Assembly (NCBI GenBank): GCA_963742535.1
Contig: CAVUMC010000002.1
Coordinates: 2,418,001-2,482,000 of the forward strand
Length of the DNA stretch: 64,000 bases
Source of the DNA: VRUE01 sp963742535
GTDB taxonomy: Bacteria; Actinomycetota; Thermoleophilia; Solirubrobacterales; 70-9
Reading direction: 5' to 3'
The notes below the pieces were generated by a model. It worked only from the letters and a program-made list of their open reading frames with translations. It ran no database searches and was not told the DNA's origin. This document shows, one piece after another, positions 24,980-32,580 of the stretch; the stretch's first letter is position 1; every line of letters starts with the position of its first letter. The position numbers were made by a program, and so were the translations under genes.

Positions 24980-26152
24980 CTAGAGGTGGCTGCGAATTGC
25001 GCCCGGATCGGGGCTCGCCAGCTCCGCGACTAGTGCCGACCAGGCGAAGTCGCGGGCGCCGAGGCCGGTGCCGGTGCGAGGGTCGTAGTACTCGCGCAGG
25101 CCGCCGCGCTCGACCGCCCCGATCAGACCGTTCGCGAGTCTCTCCGCCGCCTCGGTATAGCCAAGCCTGCGCAGTCCGAGCCAGACCAGCCAGGCTGAAT
25201 TGACCCAGGTCGGTCCGCGCCAGTAGCGCCGTATCGGCCCGCGATTGCCGCCCGGTTCGTAGCTCGGCTCATTGGCCGCGACCGAGGGCGGCGCGACCGG
25301 GGTGAGGAACTCGTCCTCGTTGAGCAGGTGCTCCTCGACCAGGCGGCGCCCAATTGCCTCCGGCAGGTCGGGCAGCGCCAGGGGAGCCAGAGAGGACCAG
25401 GTGACGACGCCAGGACGAATGCCACCGGGCTCGGCCCAGTCGATGAAAAGCCCGCGCTCCTCGTCCCAGAGCCGCTCGACCAACGCCGGCGTCGCCGACG
25501 GCCGGCCCAGCGCCTGCAGTGAGAGCGACCAGAGCGTGTTGACCAGGGTTTCGCAGAGCAGCGGGCCGCCCGCGTCGCGGATGCGGCGGGCGTCGAAGCC
25601 GAGGCGGCGGTTGCGATGGACCAGCAGCGGGAAACCGGGCTTGGCGTTGGCTCGCCAGCCCCAGACCGGTTCGAACTTGGGCGAGGCGTCGAGGCCGGAC
25701 TCATCGGGCTGCACGATCCAGAGCAGGCCGTCGCCCTCGAGGTCGCGCTGGGCGAGCAGCCACTCGGCCTGGGCGCCGATCCGCGGCTCCTCGCGAGGGT
25801 CGCCGACGGCGATCCGCCAGGCCCAGGCCAGCAGAGGCGGCTGGATCGTCTCGGTTTGGAACGAGGTGCGGGAGGCGACGTTGTAGAAGGGCAGGCGCTC
25901 CAGCGTCACCGGCCGCTCCCAGAAGATCGTGTGGCCGATGAAGCCGCTCGGGCGCTGGGCGGCGAGCAGCGTCTCCAGCTCGCGCCGGGCTCGCGCCGGG
26001 TCGAAGCGCCGCCAGACGATCGCCGCGAAGCAGGAGTCCCAGTACCACTGCCACGGATAGCGGCTCGGACTCGGCCGCGTGTAGGCGAACGGCACCTTCC
26101 CGCGACCCCCTTCCACCCAGCCTCCGCGCAACACGCGCTCCGCCAACTCCAC
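24980..26152 (-). CDS. Glycoside hydrolase of the (alpha/alpha)6 type, GH63/trehalase-like
   Basis: The protein contains YPWQWYWDSCFAAIVWRRF, SGFIGHTIFW, GGNRGPIRRYWRGPTWVNSA and GLREYYDPRTGTGLGARDFAWSA, the conserved blocks of MGH/GH63-like enzymes that hydrolyse alpha-linked glucosyl or mannosyl units such as glucosylglycerate. No signal peptide, so a cytoplasmic role on compatible solutes or oligosaccharides is likely. A GTG at 26185 would add 11 residues, but those codons lie in a palindromic repeat, so GTG 26152 is preferred. Confidence 0.8.
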   Translation of the reverse strand: MELAERVLRGGWVEGGRGKVPFAYTRPSPSRYPWQWYWDSCFAAIVWRRFDPARARRELETLLAAQRPSGFIGHTIFWERPVTLERLPFYNVASRTSFQTETIQPPLLAWAWRIAVGDPREEPRIGAQAEWLLAQRDLEGDGLLWIVQPDESGLDASPKFEPVWGWRANAKPGFPLLVHRNRRLGFDARRIRDAGGPLLCETLVNTLWSLSLQALGRPSATPALVERLWDEERGLFIDWAEPGGIRPGVVTWSSLAPLALPDLPEAIGRRLVEEHLLNEDEFLTPVAPPSVAANEPSYEPGGNRGPIRRYWRGPTWVNSAWLVWLGLRRLGYTEAAERLANGLIGAVERGGLREYYDPRTGTGLGARDFAWSALVAELASPDPGAIRSHL

Positions 26153-26204
26153 CGCCGATGGGCCTGAAACGTGTCTATATGTCACGTTTGAGGCCCATCG
26201 GCGG
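26152..26204. repeat. Interspersed palindromic repeat, copy 2
   Basis: Two 22-base arms (26152-26173 and 26183-26204) are complementary except for one position and enclose a 9-base loop TCTATATGT. It lies between the ABC permease stop and the GH63-like gene, where it would form a strong hairpin at the end of the ABC operon transcript. The core CCTGAAACGTGTC and ATATGTCACG is shared with copy 1 at 5217-5265. Confidence 0.7.
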
Positions 26205-26206
26205 AG

Positions 26207-26998
26207 TCACACGGCGGTGCGGCGCATTTCGCGCAGCGCCCAGGCGCCGAGCACGACCAGCAGGCCGATCAGGGCGACGATGCCGGGCCAGGTTTCGGCC
26301 CAGGTGACGCTGCCGACGAAGCCCTGGCGGGCGGCGTCGATCACGTTGGTGACCGGGTTGACTTCGGCGACACTCTTCATCCATGGCTGCAGCAGCGCCA
26401 GGGGCGCGTAGGCGGTCGTCATCAGGACCAGGGCCATCATTCCCGACTGCATCAGCGGTGCCGCCGACTGGCTCTTGAAGCGCAGGGCGAGGGCGGAGCC
26501 CCAGCAGGCGGCAACAGCCGCCATTGCCGTGACCATGAAGTAGGTGACCAGCAGTCCGTCGATGCCGGGCCAGCGCGCCCCGAGCACAAAGGCGATCGCG
26601 AGCACGAAAGTGGCGGGAATCAGTGCTCGGGCGCTGGCGGCCAGCACGTTGCCGGCCAGCAGCACCCAGCGTGGAGCGGGGGAGACGAGCAGGCGGTCAA
26701 CCCAACCCCCCTCGATATCGCGGGCGAGGTTGACGCCGGCGGCGGCGCCGGTGAAGCCCGCTCCCTGCAGCATGCTGACCGGGACGATGAAGCTCTCGTA
26801 GCTGCCGGTGGTGAAGCCGTTCAACTGGGTGAGCGCGCCGAAGACGCCGTTGAGGCCGAGGAAGAAGATCGTCGGCGCCAGCACCCCCGGGATCGCCGCC
26901 CCCGGCACCCGCAGCAGCTCGTTCTTGGCTCGCGCCATCAGCGCCGCGATCGTCGCCAGGTTGGCGCGCCAGGCGGGCGGCGTGGCCGCGGTCTCCAT
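26207..26998 (-). CDS. ABC-2 type transporter permease (second)
   Basis: A 263-residue inner-membrane protein with six predicted helices and the ABC-2 hallmark segment near its middle, INLARDIEGG-like (VNLARDIEGGWVDRLLVSPAP, split here by the loop). It ends with PVTNVIDAARQGFVG before the last helices, as in DrrB-type permeases. It starts at ATG overlapping the first permease stop (ATGA), so a heteromeric exporter is likely. Confidence 0.88.
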   Translation of the reverse strand: METAATPPAWRANLATIAALMARAKNELLRVPGAAIPGVLAPTIFFLGLNGVFGALTQLNGFTTGSYESFIVPVSMLQGAGFTGAAAGVNLARDIEGGWVDRLLVSPAPRWVLLAGNVLAASARALIPATFVLAIAFVLGARWPGIDGLLVTYFMVTAMAAVAACWGSALALRFKSQSAAPLMQSGMMALVLMTTAYAPLALLQPWMKSVAEVNPVTNVIDAARQGFVGSVTWAETWPGIVALIGLLVVLGAWALREMRRTAV

Positions 26999-27783
26999 CA
27001 GCCGACCCTCAGGCGGTGTTGCAGAGCGCGGGCGCTGAGCAGGAGGCCGAGGACGACGATGCCGATGATCGCCAGCACCGCCTCGCCCAGTTCGGCCGCG
27101 TCGACCCCACCGATGATCGGTCCGCGGATCCCTTCGACGACAAAGCTGAGCGGGTTGTATTCGGCGATCGCCCTCGCCGGCTGAATCATCAGTTCATTGG
27201 GGAAGAAGGCGGAGGAGAGGAAGAGGACGACAAGTACCAGCGGAAAGAGGCCCTGGACGACGCTGGCGCTGCCGGTCTGCAGGGCGATCGCGGCACCGAT
27301 GCCGCCGACCGCCATCGCCGTCGCGGTTACCAGCACGATCGCGATCAGAGCGCCGGCGACGCCACTGTGGATTTCGGCGCCGAAGATCAGACCGATCGCG
27401 AGGAACCAGAGCGAGGCAAACAGGCCCAGCGCCGCGGTGCCTGCGAGGCGCCCGAGCACGATCGTGTAGCGCGGGATCGGGGCCGAGAAGAGGCGGTCGG
27501 TGAAGCCCATCTCGATGTCGACCGCGAGCGCGATGCCGCCGCTGTTGCCGGCCAGCATCAACGACTGCATCATCGCTCCGGCGAGCATGAACTGGAGGAA
27601 GCTCTGCACCGGCGGGAAGCCGGGCAGGTTGACCGCACCGCCGGCGCCACCGGTCTGGATCGCCAGCAGCAGCGTCGGAAAGATCAGGATCGGCGCGATC
27701 AGCTGCGGGCGGCGGAAGGTCTGGCGGATCGAGCGCATTCCCAGCGCCTGCACGACCCTGGCGTTGGCGGTGAACCCGCTCAC
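26998..27783 (-). CDS. ABC-2 type transporter permease (first)
   Basis: A 261-residue, six-helix permease of the DrrB type, with VDIEMGFTDRLFSAPIPR as conserved cytoplasmic loop and YNPLSFVVEGIRGP before the last helices. GTG start overlaps the ATPase stop as GTGA. With the ATPase and second permease it forms a three-gene exporter of unknown substrate, possibly a lipid, glycan or drug. Confidence 0.88.
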   Translation of the reverse strand: MSGFTANARVVQALGMRSIRQTFRRPQLIAPILIFPTLLLAIQTGGAGGAVNLPGFPPVQSFLQFMLAGAMMQSLMLAGNSGGIALAVDIEMGFTDRLFSAPIPRYTIVLGRLAGTAALGLFASLWFLAIGLIFGAEIHSGVAGALIAIVLVTATAMAVGGIGAAIALQTGSASVVQGLFPLVLVVLFLSSAFFPNELMIQPARAIAEYNPLSFVVEGIRGPIIGGVDAAELGEAVLAIIGIVVLGLLLSARALQHRLRVG

Positions 27784-28757
27784 GCCTCGACGGCCTCCGG
27801 CTCCGCTTCACCCTTGCCCTGATCGTCCTTCTCGAGGTGGTGTCCCGTCTTGGCGACAAAGACGTCGTCGAGCGTGGGGCGGACCAGCTCCAGCGACTCG
27901 ACCCCGATTCCGGCGTCGTCGAGCGCGCGCACGACGCGGGGGATGTCAGCGGCGCCGTTCTCGACCTCGACCAGGACCGTGCGGCCGTCGCGGGGCGGCA
28001 GCAGCTTGCCCAGCTTGGCGCAAATCTCCTCGGCTTCGGTGATCGAGCCCTCGGCAAGCTGCAGCTGGATGTGGGGGTTGCCGATCTCGGTCTTGAGCGA
28101 GTCCGGCGTACCTTCAGCGACGATCCTGCCGCTGTCGATGATCGCGACATTGTCGGCCAGTTGGTCGGCCTCCTCCAGGTACTGGGTGGTGAGGAAGACG
28201 GTGGTGCCGTCGTCGTTGAGGCTCTGCACCTCTTCCCAGATCGTCTTGCGGCTGACCGGATCGAGGCCGGTGGTCGGCTCGTCGAGGAAGAGCACCTTCG
28301 GCTCGTGGACCAGCGCCGCCGCGAGGTCGAGCCGGCGCTTCATCCCGCCCGAGTAGCCGCCAATGCGACGGTCCGCCGCAGCCGCCAGATCGACCCGCTC
28401 GAGCAGGTCGTCGGCGCGCTGCTTGCCTTCGGCGCCGGGCAGGCCCTGCAGCGTGGCTTGCAGGCGAATCAGCTCGCGCCCGGTCATCAGCGGGTCGAGT
28501 GCCGCCTCCTGCAGTGCGACCCCAATTGAGGCGCGCACCGCACGTGCCTGCTTGACCACGTCGTGCCCGGCGACCGTGGCCTGGCCGCCGGTTGGCAACA
28601 GCAGCGTGGTCAGCATGCGCACCGTGGTCGTCTTGCCGGCCCCGTTGGGACCGAGGAAGCCGTAGATTTCGCCCTCCTCGACCGTCAGGTCGACGCCCTG
28701 GACGGCAAAGACTTCGTCGAAGCTGCGCTGCAGTCCCTCTACGACGATCGCCGGCAC
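27780..28757 (-). CDS. ABC transporter ATP-binding protein, DrrA-like
   Basis: A 325-residue ATPase with Walker A GPNGAGKTTT, Q-loop, signature YSGGMKRRLDL, Walker B KVLFLDEPTTGLDP and a switch His replaced by Gln in LTTQYLEEADQLAD, as is normal in the DrrA/CcmA group. The C-terminal RPTLDDVFVAKTGHHL is the typical DrrA tail. GTG 28757 (PAIVVEGLQRSF) is preferred; a start at 28805 would add an Arg-rich non-homologous stretch. It heads the export operon. Confidence 0.92.
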   Translation of the reverse strand: MPAIVVEGLQRSFDEVFAVQGVDLTVEEGEIYGFLGPNGAGKTTTVRMLTTLLLPTGGQATVAGHDVVKQARAVRASIGVALQEAALDPLMTGRELIRLQATLQGLPGAEGKQRADDLLERVDLAAAADRRIGGYSGGMKRRLDLAAALVHEPKVLFLDEPTTGLDPVSRKTIWEEVQSLNDDGTTVFLTTQYLEEADQLADNVAIIDSGRIVAEGTPDSLKTEIGNPHIQLQLAEGSITEAEEICAKLGKLLPPRDGRTVLVEVENGAADIPRVVRALDDAGIGVESLELVRPTLDDVFVAKTGHHLEKDDQGKGEAEPEAVEA

Positions 28758-28884
28758 CGCTGGGACCCTACTGAGCCGTGCTGGCCGGGATCGTGCAAGC
28801 AGCACGCAATGCCTGCACCGCTCCGGCGCGAGCGGCAGAATCCCCGCAACCCTTGCCCCATGGGCGGGTTTGCAGCGTCAGATC

Positions 28885-29649
28885 ATGCGGATAGCAGCGA
28901 AAAACCCGATCGCCCGATCGCCCGTGGCCGCAGCCGCGGCTTTTGCTTGCGTGCTGATCGCGCTCGTAGTCGCCGCTTGGCCGGGAGCGGCCGACTCGGC
29001 GCCGCTCGGTGTTGTCGTCCTCGGTAAGACGACGAACACACCGCCGCCCTCCTGTCCCGGCAAGGTCGTCAACAACGTCGAGGTCGTCCCCTGTCGGGTC
29101 GAGGGCCACGTCAGCGGCTACCAGGTCAAGGCCGGCGGGATCGACAACCCCTACGAAGTGCCTTTCGACGGCAAGATCGTCGCCTGGTCGATCACCCTGG
29201 CCAAGCCTTCACGCACCGACAGCGACACAACCACCAACGAGGTCGGCTTCTTCGACGAATTCCTCGGCAAGCCCTCGCAGGCGCGGATCGGCATTCTGCG
29301 CCCGGTCGAAGGCTCGAAACCGCCGAAATACACGCTGGTCCGCCAGAGCCCGCTGGAGATCCTCAACCCCTACTTCGGCAGCACCCCGATCTTCGCCCTC
29401 GACCACCCACTCTCGGTCCTGCGCGGCCAGGTAGTCGCCCTCACCGTGCCCACCTGGGCCCCGATGTTCGCCTTCAACGTCTCCGAAGAAGACACCTGGC
29501 GCGGCAGTCGCCTCGAAGACCATTGCGCGAGCAAGGAAGACATCCAGGGTGGCCATCCCCAGCAGGGTGTAGGCAAGGTCAAGACGTACGGTTGCTACTA
29601 CTCCAATGCGCGGTTGCTCTACACCGCGACGCTGGTCAAGAAACCGTAA
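28885..29649 (+). CDS. Secreted protein of unknown function
   Basis: A 254-residue protein with a clear Sec signal (hydrophobic core about residues 14-32, cleavage near GAADSAP) and a mature part rich in beta strands, four Cys residues that could form two disulfides (SCPGK...VPCR and EDHCAS...YGCYYS) and no membrane anchor. The family is not identified; proteins of this look occur in Thermoleophilia. ATG 28885 is chosen; TTG 28870 adds five residues. It is followed by the palindromic intergenic region. Confidence 0.7.
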   Translation: MRIAAKNPIARSPVAAAAAFACVLIALVVAAWPGAADSAPLGVVVLGKTTNTPPPSCPGKVVNNVEVVPCRVEGHVSGYQVKAGGIDNPYEVPFDGKIVAWSITLAKPSRTDSDTTTNEVGFFDEFLGKPSQARIGILRPVEGSKPPKYTLVRQSPLEILNPYFGSTPIFALDHPLSVLRGQVVALTVPTWAPMFAFNVSEEDTWRGSRLEDHCASKEDIQGGHPQQGVGKVKTYGCYYSNARLLYTATLVKKP

Positions 29650-29664
29650 GACGGGCGTCGGGGA

Positions 29665-29784
29665 GGCCCGGAGCGTCGGGTGCCCCTGCTCACTCGCCTG
29701 ACTGGCTGAATCGCCCCGTCCCTCCGAGAACGTTTTAGGGCCAGCGGCGCAAAACGTTCGCAGGGGCACCCGACGCTCCGGGCC
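29665..29784. repeat. Palindromic element A with perfect 24-bp arms
   Basis: Arms 29665-29688 and 29761-29784 are perfectly complementary. Inside is a second hairpin, GAACGTTTT (29728-29736) with AAAACGTTC (29751-29759), and a segment CACTCGCCTGACTGGC. The internal part recurs in reverse orientation in element B (29919-30030). The gap between genes, 29650-30040, holds only these two elements and about 130 bases of unassigned sequence between them; a 60-codon frame there (29827-30009) has no gene-like features. Confidence 0.75.
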
Positions 29785-29918
29785 AACCTCAAGGCCTGAA
29801 TTACGGGAGCTTCAAGGGATGTCGCCGTGCCGAGCTTCACGGAGCTTCAGAAGAGGCTCTGGGAGCCATCCAGCTTCACGTCGTCATCTTGGGCTCGGAG
29901 GTCTTTGAGTCCCTTGGG

Positions 29919-30030
29919 GCGGGCGTCGGTAGGGCCTCCGAACGTTTTGCGCCGCTGGCCCTATTCGTTCTCGGACGGCAGCAGGCGATCCTGCCAGTCG
30001 GGCGAGTGAGGAGGTCCTGCCGACGCCCGC
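29919..30030. repeat. Palindromic element B, inverted relative of element A
   Basis: Arms GCGGGCGTCGGTAGGGCCTC (29919-29938) and 30011-30030 pair at 18 of 20 positions, the other two being G-T (G-U in RNA). The interior, from CGAACGTTTTGCGCCGCTGG to CCAGTCGGGCGAGTGAG, matches the reverse complement of element A's interior along about 72 bases, while the arms differ from those of A. Confidence 0.75.
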
Positions 30031-30040
30031 TGCTTCGGCG

Positions 30041-30280
30041 CTAAAGAGCTTCTTGCCTGAGCCCGCAGTACGGGCAGTCGCTGACGTCGAGACCAATCAG
30101 TTGGTCGCATCGACGGCAGGCACGCAGGTTCTCCGGGGTCCTTGGCAAGGACGACGCCGAAGGCGCCAACGGGAGGACCATGGCGACCGGCTCCATCTCC
30201 TCGCCCGTCTCGCGGTCGAGGTAGACCTGGCCGGGCTCGGCGTGGGCGAGGGCCTCGCGGCCAGAGGCCGGGGCGCGCAT
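30041..30280 (-). CDS. Small zinc-ribbon protein
   Basis: A roughly 79-residue protein ending with a four-Cys zinc ribbon, CRRCDQLIGLDVSDCPYCG, and a middle segment VYLDRETGEEMEPVAMVLPLA. ATG 30280 is preferred; GTG 30304 and TTG 30337 extend it but run into the divergent glycosyltransferase start. Such small rubredoxin-like ribbons bind one zinc; the partner is unknown. Confidence 0.6.
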   Translation of the reverse strand: MRAPASGREALAHAEPGQVYLDRETGEEMEPVAMVLPLAPSASSLPRTPENLRACRRCDQLIGLDVSDCPYCGLRQEAL

Positions 30281-30336
30281 CCGGTAGAGCTGCTTCGAGT
30301 TCACGGCCGCGAAGACTATTAGCTTGCGCGGTCCCA

Positions 30337-31728
30337 ATGCGTCTTCTCGTCTTCCACGGCTACATGCTGCGTGGCACCGGCAGCAACATCTACAACGCCA
30401 ACCTGACCCGGGCGCTGGCTCGGCTCGGGCACGAGGTCCACTTGCTCTGCCAGGACCGCGAGACGCGGATCGAGGGGGTCGAGATCCACAACCCCGATAT
30501 CGGCGGCCTCTTGCCCGTCTACGTCAAGGACCCCTATGAGGGCTTCGAGGTCAAGGCCTTCCCCGACTTGAGTGAGGAGGAGTTGGCCCACTACATCGAG
30601 GCCAACGTCGCCGCCGCGCGTGCGGTAGCCGAGAGCGCCGGGGGCATCGACCTCGCCCTGGCCAACCACCTGGTGATGGGACCGCCGATCCTCGCCCGCG
30701 CCGATGTCGCGCCCTTCGCGGCCAAGATTCACGGCTCGGCTCTCGAGTACACAGTCAAGCCCAACCCGCGCTTCCTGCCTTACGCGGAGGAGGGGATGGA
30801 GGCCGCCGCGGGCGTCCTCGTCGGCTCGCGCCACACGGCCGAGTCGCTCTGGGAGGCGCTGCCACATGTCACCGGTCTCCGAGGGAAGACCCGGCTTGGC
30901 CCTCCAGGTGTGGACACCGAAAGCTTTCGGCCGTTGGAGGTGGGGCGGGGTCCAGCGGGCTCGCGTTCGCGAGGAGTTCCCGCTGGACCCCGCCCCACCT
31001 CCAGCCGCGTCGTTTTCGTCGGCAAGCTGATCGTCTCCAAGGGGGTCGACCTGCTGCTCGCCGCCTGGCCTCTGGTCAGGGCGAAGCACCCCGGAGCGCG
31101 GCTGGAGATCGCCGGCTTCGGCGAGTACGAGGGGGCTCTGCGCGACCTGCTGGCGGCGCTGGAGCGGGGTGACCTCGAGCGCGCCCGCGAGATTGCGGCG
31201 GCGGGCTGGGCGCTCGAGGGCGGAGCCGAGAAACCGCTGCCGATCCTCTCTGCCTTCCTTGCCGATCCGTCCGCCGGCTATGCCGATGCCGCTCGCGACG
31301 CCGTCGGCTCGGTCGAGTTCATCGGTCGGCTCGAGCACGACGAGGTCGCGCGGCTGCTGCCGGGTGCCGAGGCGCTCGTCATGCCCAGCACCTTCCCCGA
31401 GGCCTTCGGGATGGTCGCCGCGGAGGCGGCCGCCTGCGGCACCCTGCCGGTCTCCGCGGGGCACTCCGGGATGCTCGAGGTGTCGCGGCAGCTGGGGGCG
31501 GCGCTGCCGCCCGAGATCGGTCGCCTCACCTCGTTTCCGGTCGAGGTAGGGGCGGTCGAGGCGATCGCGGCTCGGCTCGACGGCTGGCTCTCGCTGCCGG
31601 AGGAGCGACGGGAGGGTGCTCGCGAGGCGCTGGTGGAGACCGCTCGTCGGCTCTGGAGCTGGGAGGGCGTCGCCCGTGGGGTGATCGCCGCCGCGCGGGG
31701 GGAGCTTGACCGTCTGCCGGATGCATAG
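30337..31728 (+). CDS. Family 4 glycosyltransferase with an in-frame palindromic insertion
   Basis: A 463-residue GT-B enzyme: N-terminal LRGTGSNIYNANLTRALARLGHEVHLL, the LGPPGVDTESFRP hinge, C-terminal FVGKLIVSKGVDLLL and the nucleotide-sugar motif PSTFPEAFGMVAAEAAACG (E-x7-E). Between the hinge and RVVFVGKL, residues about 200-222 are encoded by a 69-bp palindrome (30935-31003) absent from what the fold needs. A function in glycan or glycolipid assembly is likely; acceptor unknown. ATG 30337 is chosen because MRLLVFHGYM begins the Rossmann strand. Confidence 0.87.
   Translation: MRLLVFHGYMLRGTGSNIYNANLTRALARLGHEVHLLCQDRETRIEGVEIHNPDIGGLLPVYVKDPYEGFEVKAFPDLSEEELAHYIEANVAAARAVAESAGGIDLALANHLVMGPPILARADVAPFAAKIHGSALEYTVKPNPRFLPYAEEGMEAAAGVLVGSRHTAESLWEALPHVTGLRGKTRLGPPGVDTESFRPLEVGRGPAGSRSRGVPAGPRPTSSRVVFVGKLIVSKGVDLLLAAWPLVRAKHPGARLEIAGFGEYEGALRDLLAALERGDLERAREIAAAGWALEGGAEKPLPILSAFLADPSAGYADAARDAVGSVEFIGRLEHDEVARLLPGAEALVMPSTFPEAFGMVAAEAAACGTLPVSAGHSGMLEVSRQLGAALPPEIGRLTSFPVEVGAVEAIAARLDGWLSLPEERREGAREALVETARRLWSWEGVARGVIAAARGELDRLPDA
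30935..31003. repeat. Palindrome with perfect 25-bp arms inside the GT4 gene
   Basis: Arms 30935-30959 and 30979-31003 are perfectly complementary (25 of 25), with an inner hairpin CTCGCGTTCGCGAG at 30960-30973. It is 69 bases, a multiple of three, contains no stop in the gene's frame and encodes a Gly/Pro/Arg/Ser-rich stretch. Confidence 0.75.
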
Positions 31729-31731
31729 AAT
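31703..31731 (+). promoter_or_regulatory. Possible promoter of the oxidase operon
   Basis: TAGAAT (31726-31731) is a good -10 and overlaps the GT4 stop codon; GAGCTT 17 bases upstream (31703-31708) is a weak -35. It lies 44 bases before ctaC, where the operon should begin. Confidence 0.3.
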
Positions 31732-31775
31732 GCGCCGCCGATGAGTCTGGAGCGAGCAAAGGGCGGCCCCCGGTC

Positions 31776-32567
31776 ATGATCGGGCGCCTTCCGATAGCCA
31801 AGATGCTTGCCGTCGTGGTTGTGATGACCGCGGCGATGTCTGCCGTGATGCTCTCGATCAACTGGGACGGGCAGCAGGCCTCGACCGCGGCTCCCAAGAT
31901 CGACCAGCTGCTCGACGTGATGATCGTTCTCTCGTCGTTCGTCTTTTCGCTCGTGATCGTGATGCTCTTCTACGCGCTGTGGAAGTTCAAAGCCAAGCCA
32001 GGCGACGAATCCGATGGCGAGCCGATCCACGGCAACACCAAACTCGAGATCGCCTGGACCGTGATCCCGACGATCATCGTCCTCTTCGGCGCCGGTTACA
32101 GCTGGTCGGTGCTCCACGACATCGAAAAGCCGGACAAGCACCACCTCACGGTCGACGTCTTCTCACAGCAATACGCCTGGAGCTTCGGCTATCCCGGTAA
32201 GGACAACGTCTACTCGCAGGGCGAGCTGCACGTGCCGGTCAACGAGCAGATCCAGTTCAAGATGCACGCCCAGGACGTGATCCACTCCTTCTGGGTGCCT
32301 GAGTGGCGGATCAAGAAGGACAACGTGCCCGGGATCACGACGACCGCGATCGTCACTCCCGACAAGCTCGGCACCTACGAATTGATCTGCACCGAGCTCT
32401 GCGGCTTCGGCCACGCCTCGATGCGAGCCAAGGTCGTGGTCGAAACACCCGCCGGCTTCGAAAAATGGGTCGGCGGCCTGGAAGAAAAAGTTCCGGCCCC
32501 GCTGGCCGAATCGATAACGCAAGACACCGAGACCGACCCGGCGCCCTTGAACGCCGGGGGGGCATAA
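31776..32567 (+). CDS. ctaC: Cytochrome c oxidase subunit II
   Basis: A 263-residue protein with two N-terminal membrane helices and an external cupredoxin domain. The CuA site is complete: His in DVIHSFWVPEW and CTELCGFGHASM supplying two Cys, Glu, His and Met. It accepts electrons from cytochrome c and passes them to haem a of subunit I. No haem-c motif is fused. It is the first gene of the ctaC-ctaD-usp-ctaE operon. Confidence 0.96.
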   Translation: MIGRLPIAKMLAVVVVMTAAMSAVMLSINWDGQQASTAAPKIDQLLDVMIVLSSFVFSLVIVMLFYALWKFKAKPGDESDGEPIHGNTKLEIAWTVIPTIIVLFGAGYSWSVLHDIEKPDKHHLTVDVFSQQYAWSFGYPGKDNVYSQGELHVPVNEQIQFKMHAQDVIHSFWVPEWRIKKDNVPGITTTAIVTPDKLGTYELICTELCGFGHASMRAKVVVETPAGFEKWVGGLEEKVPAPLAESITQDTETDPAPLNAGGA

Positions 32568-32580
32568 TGGAGGCCTGCTG

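Noticed and set aside
29827..30009. A 60-codon plus-strand frame between the palindromic elements
   Set aside because: It is largely made of palindromic element sequence, without a Shine-Dalgarno or family motif.
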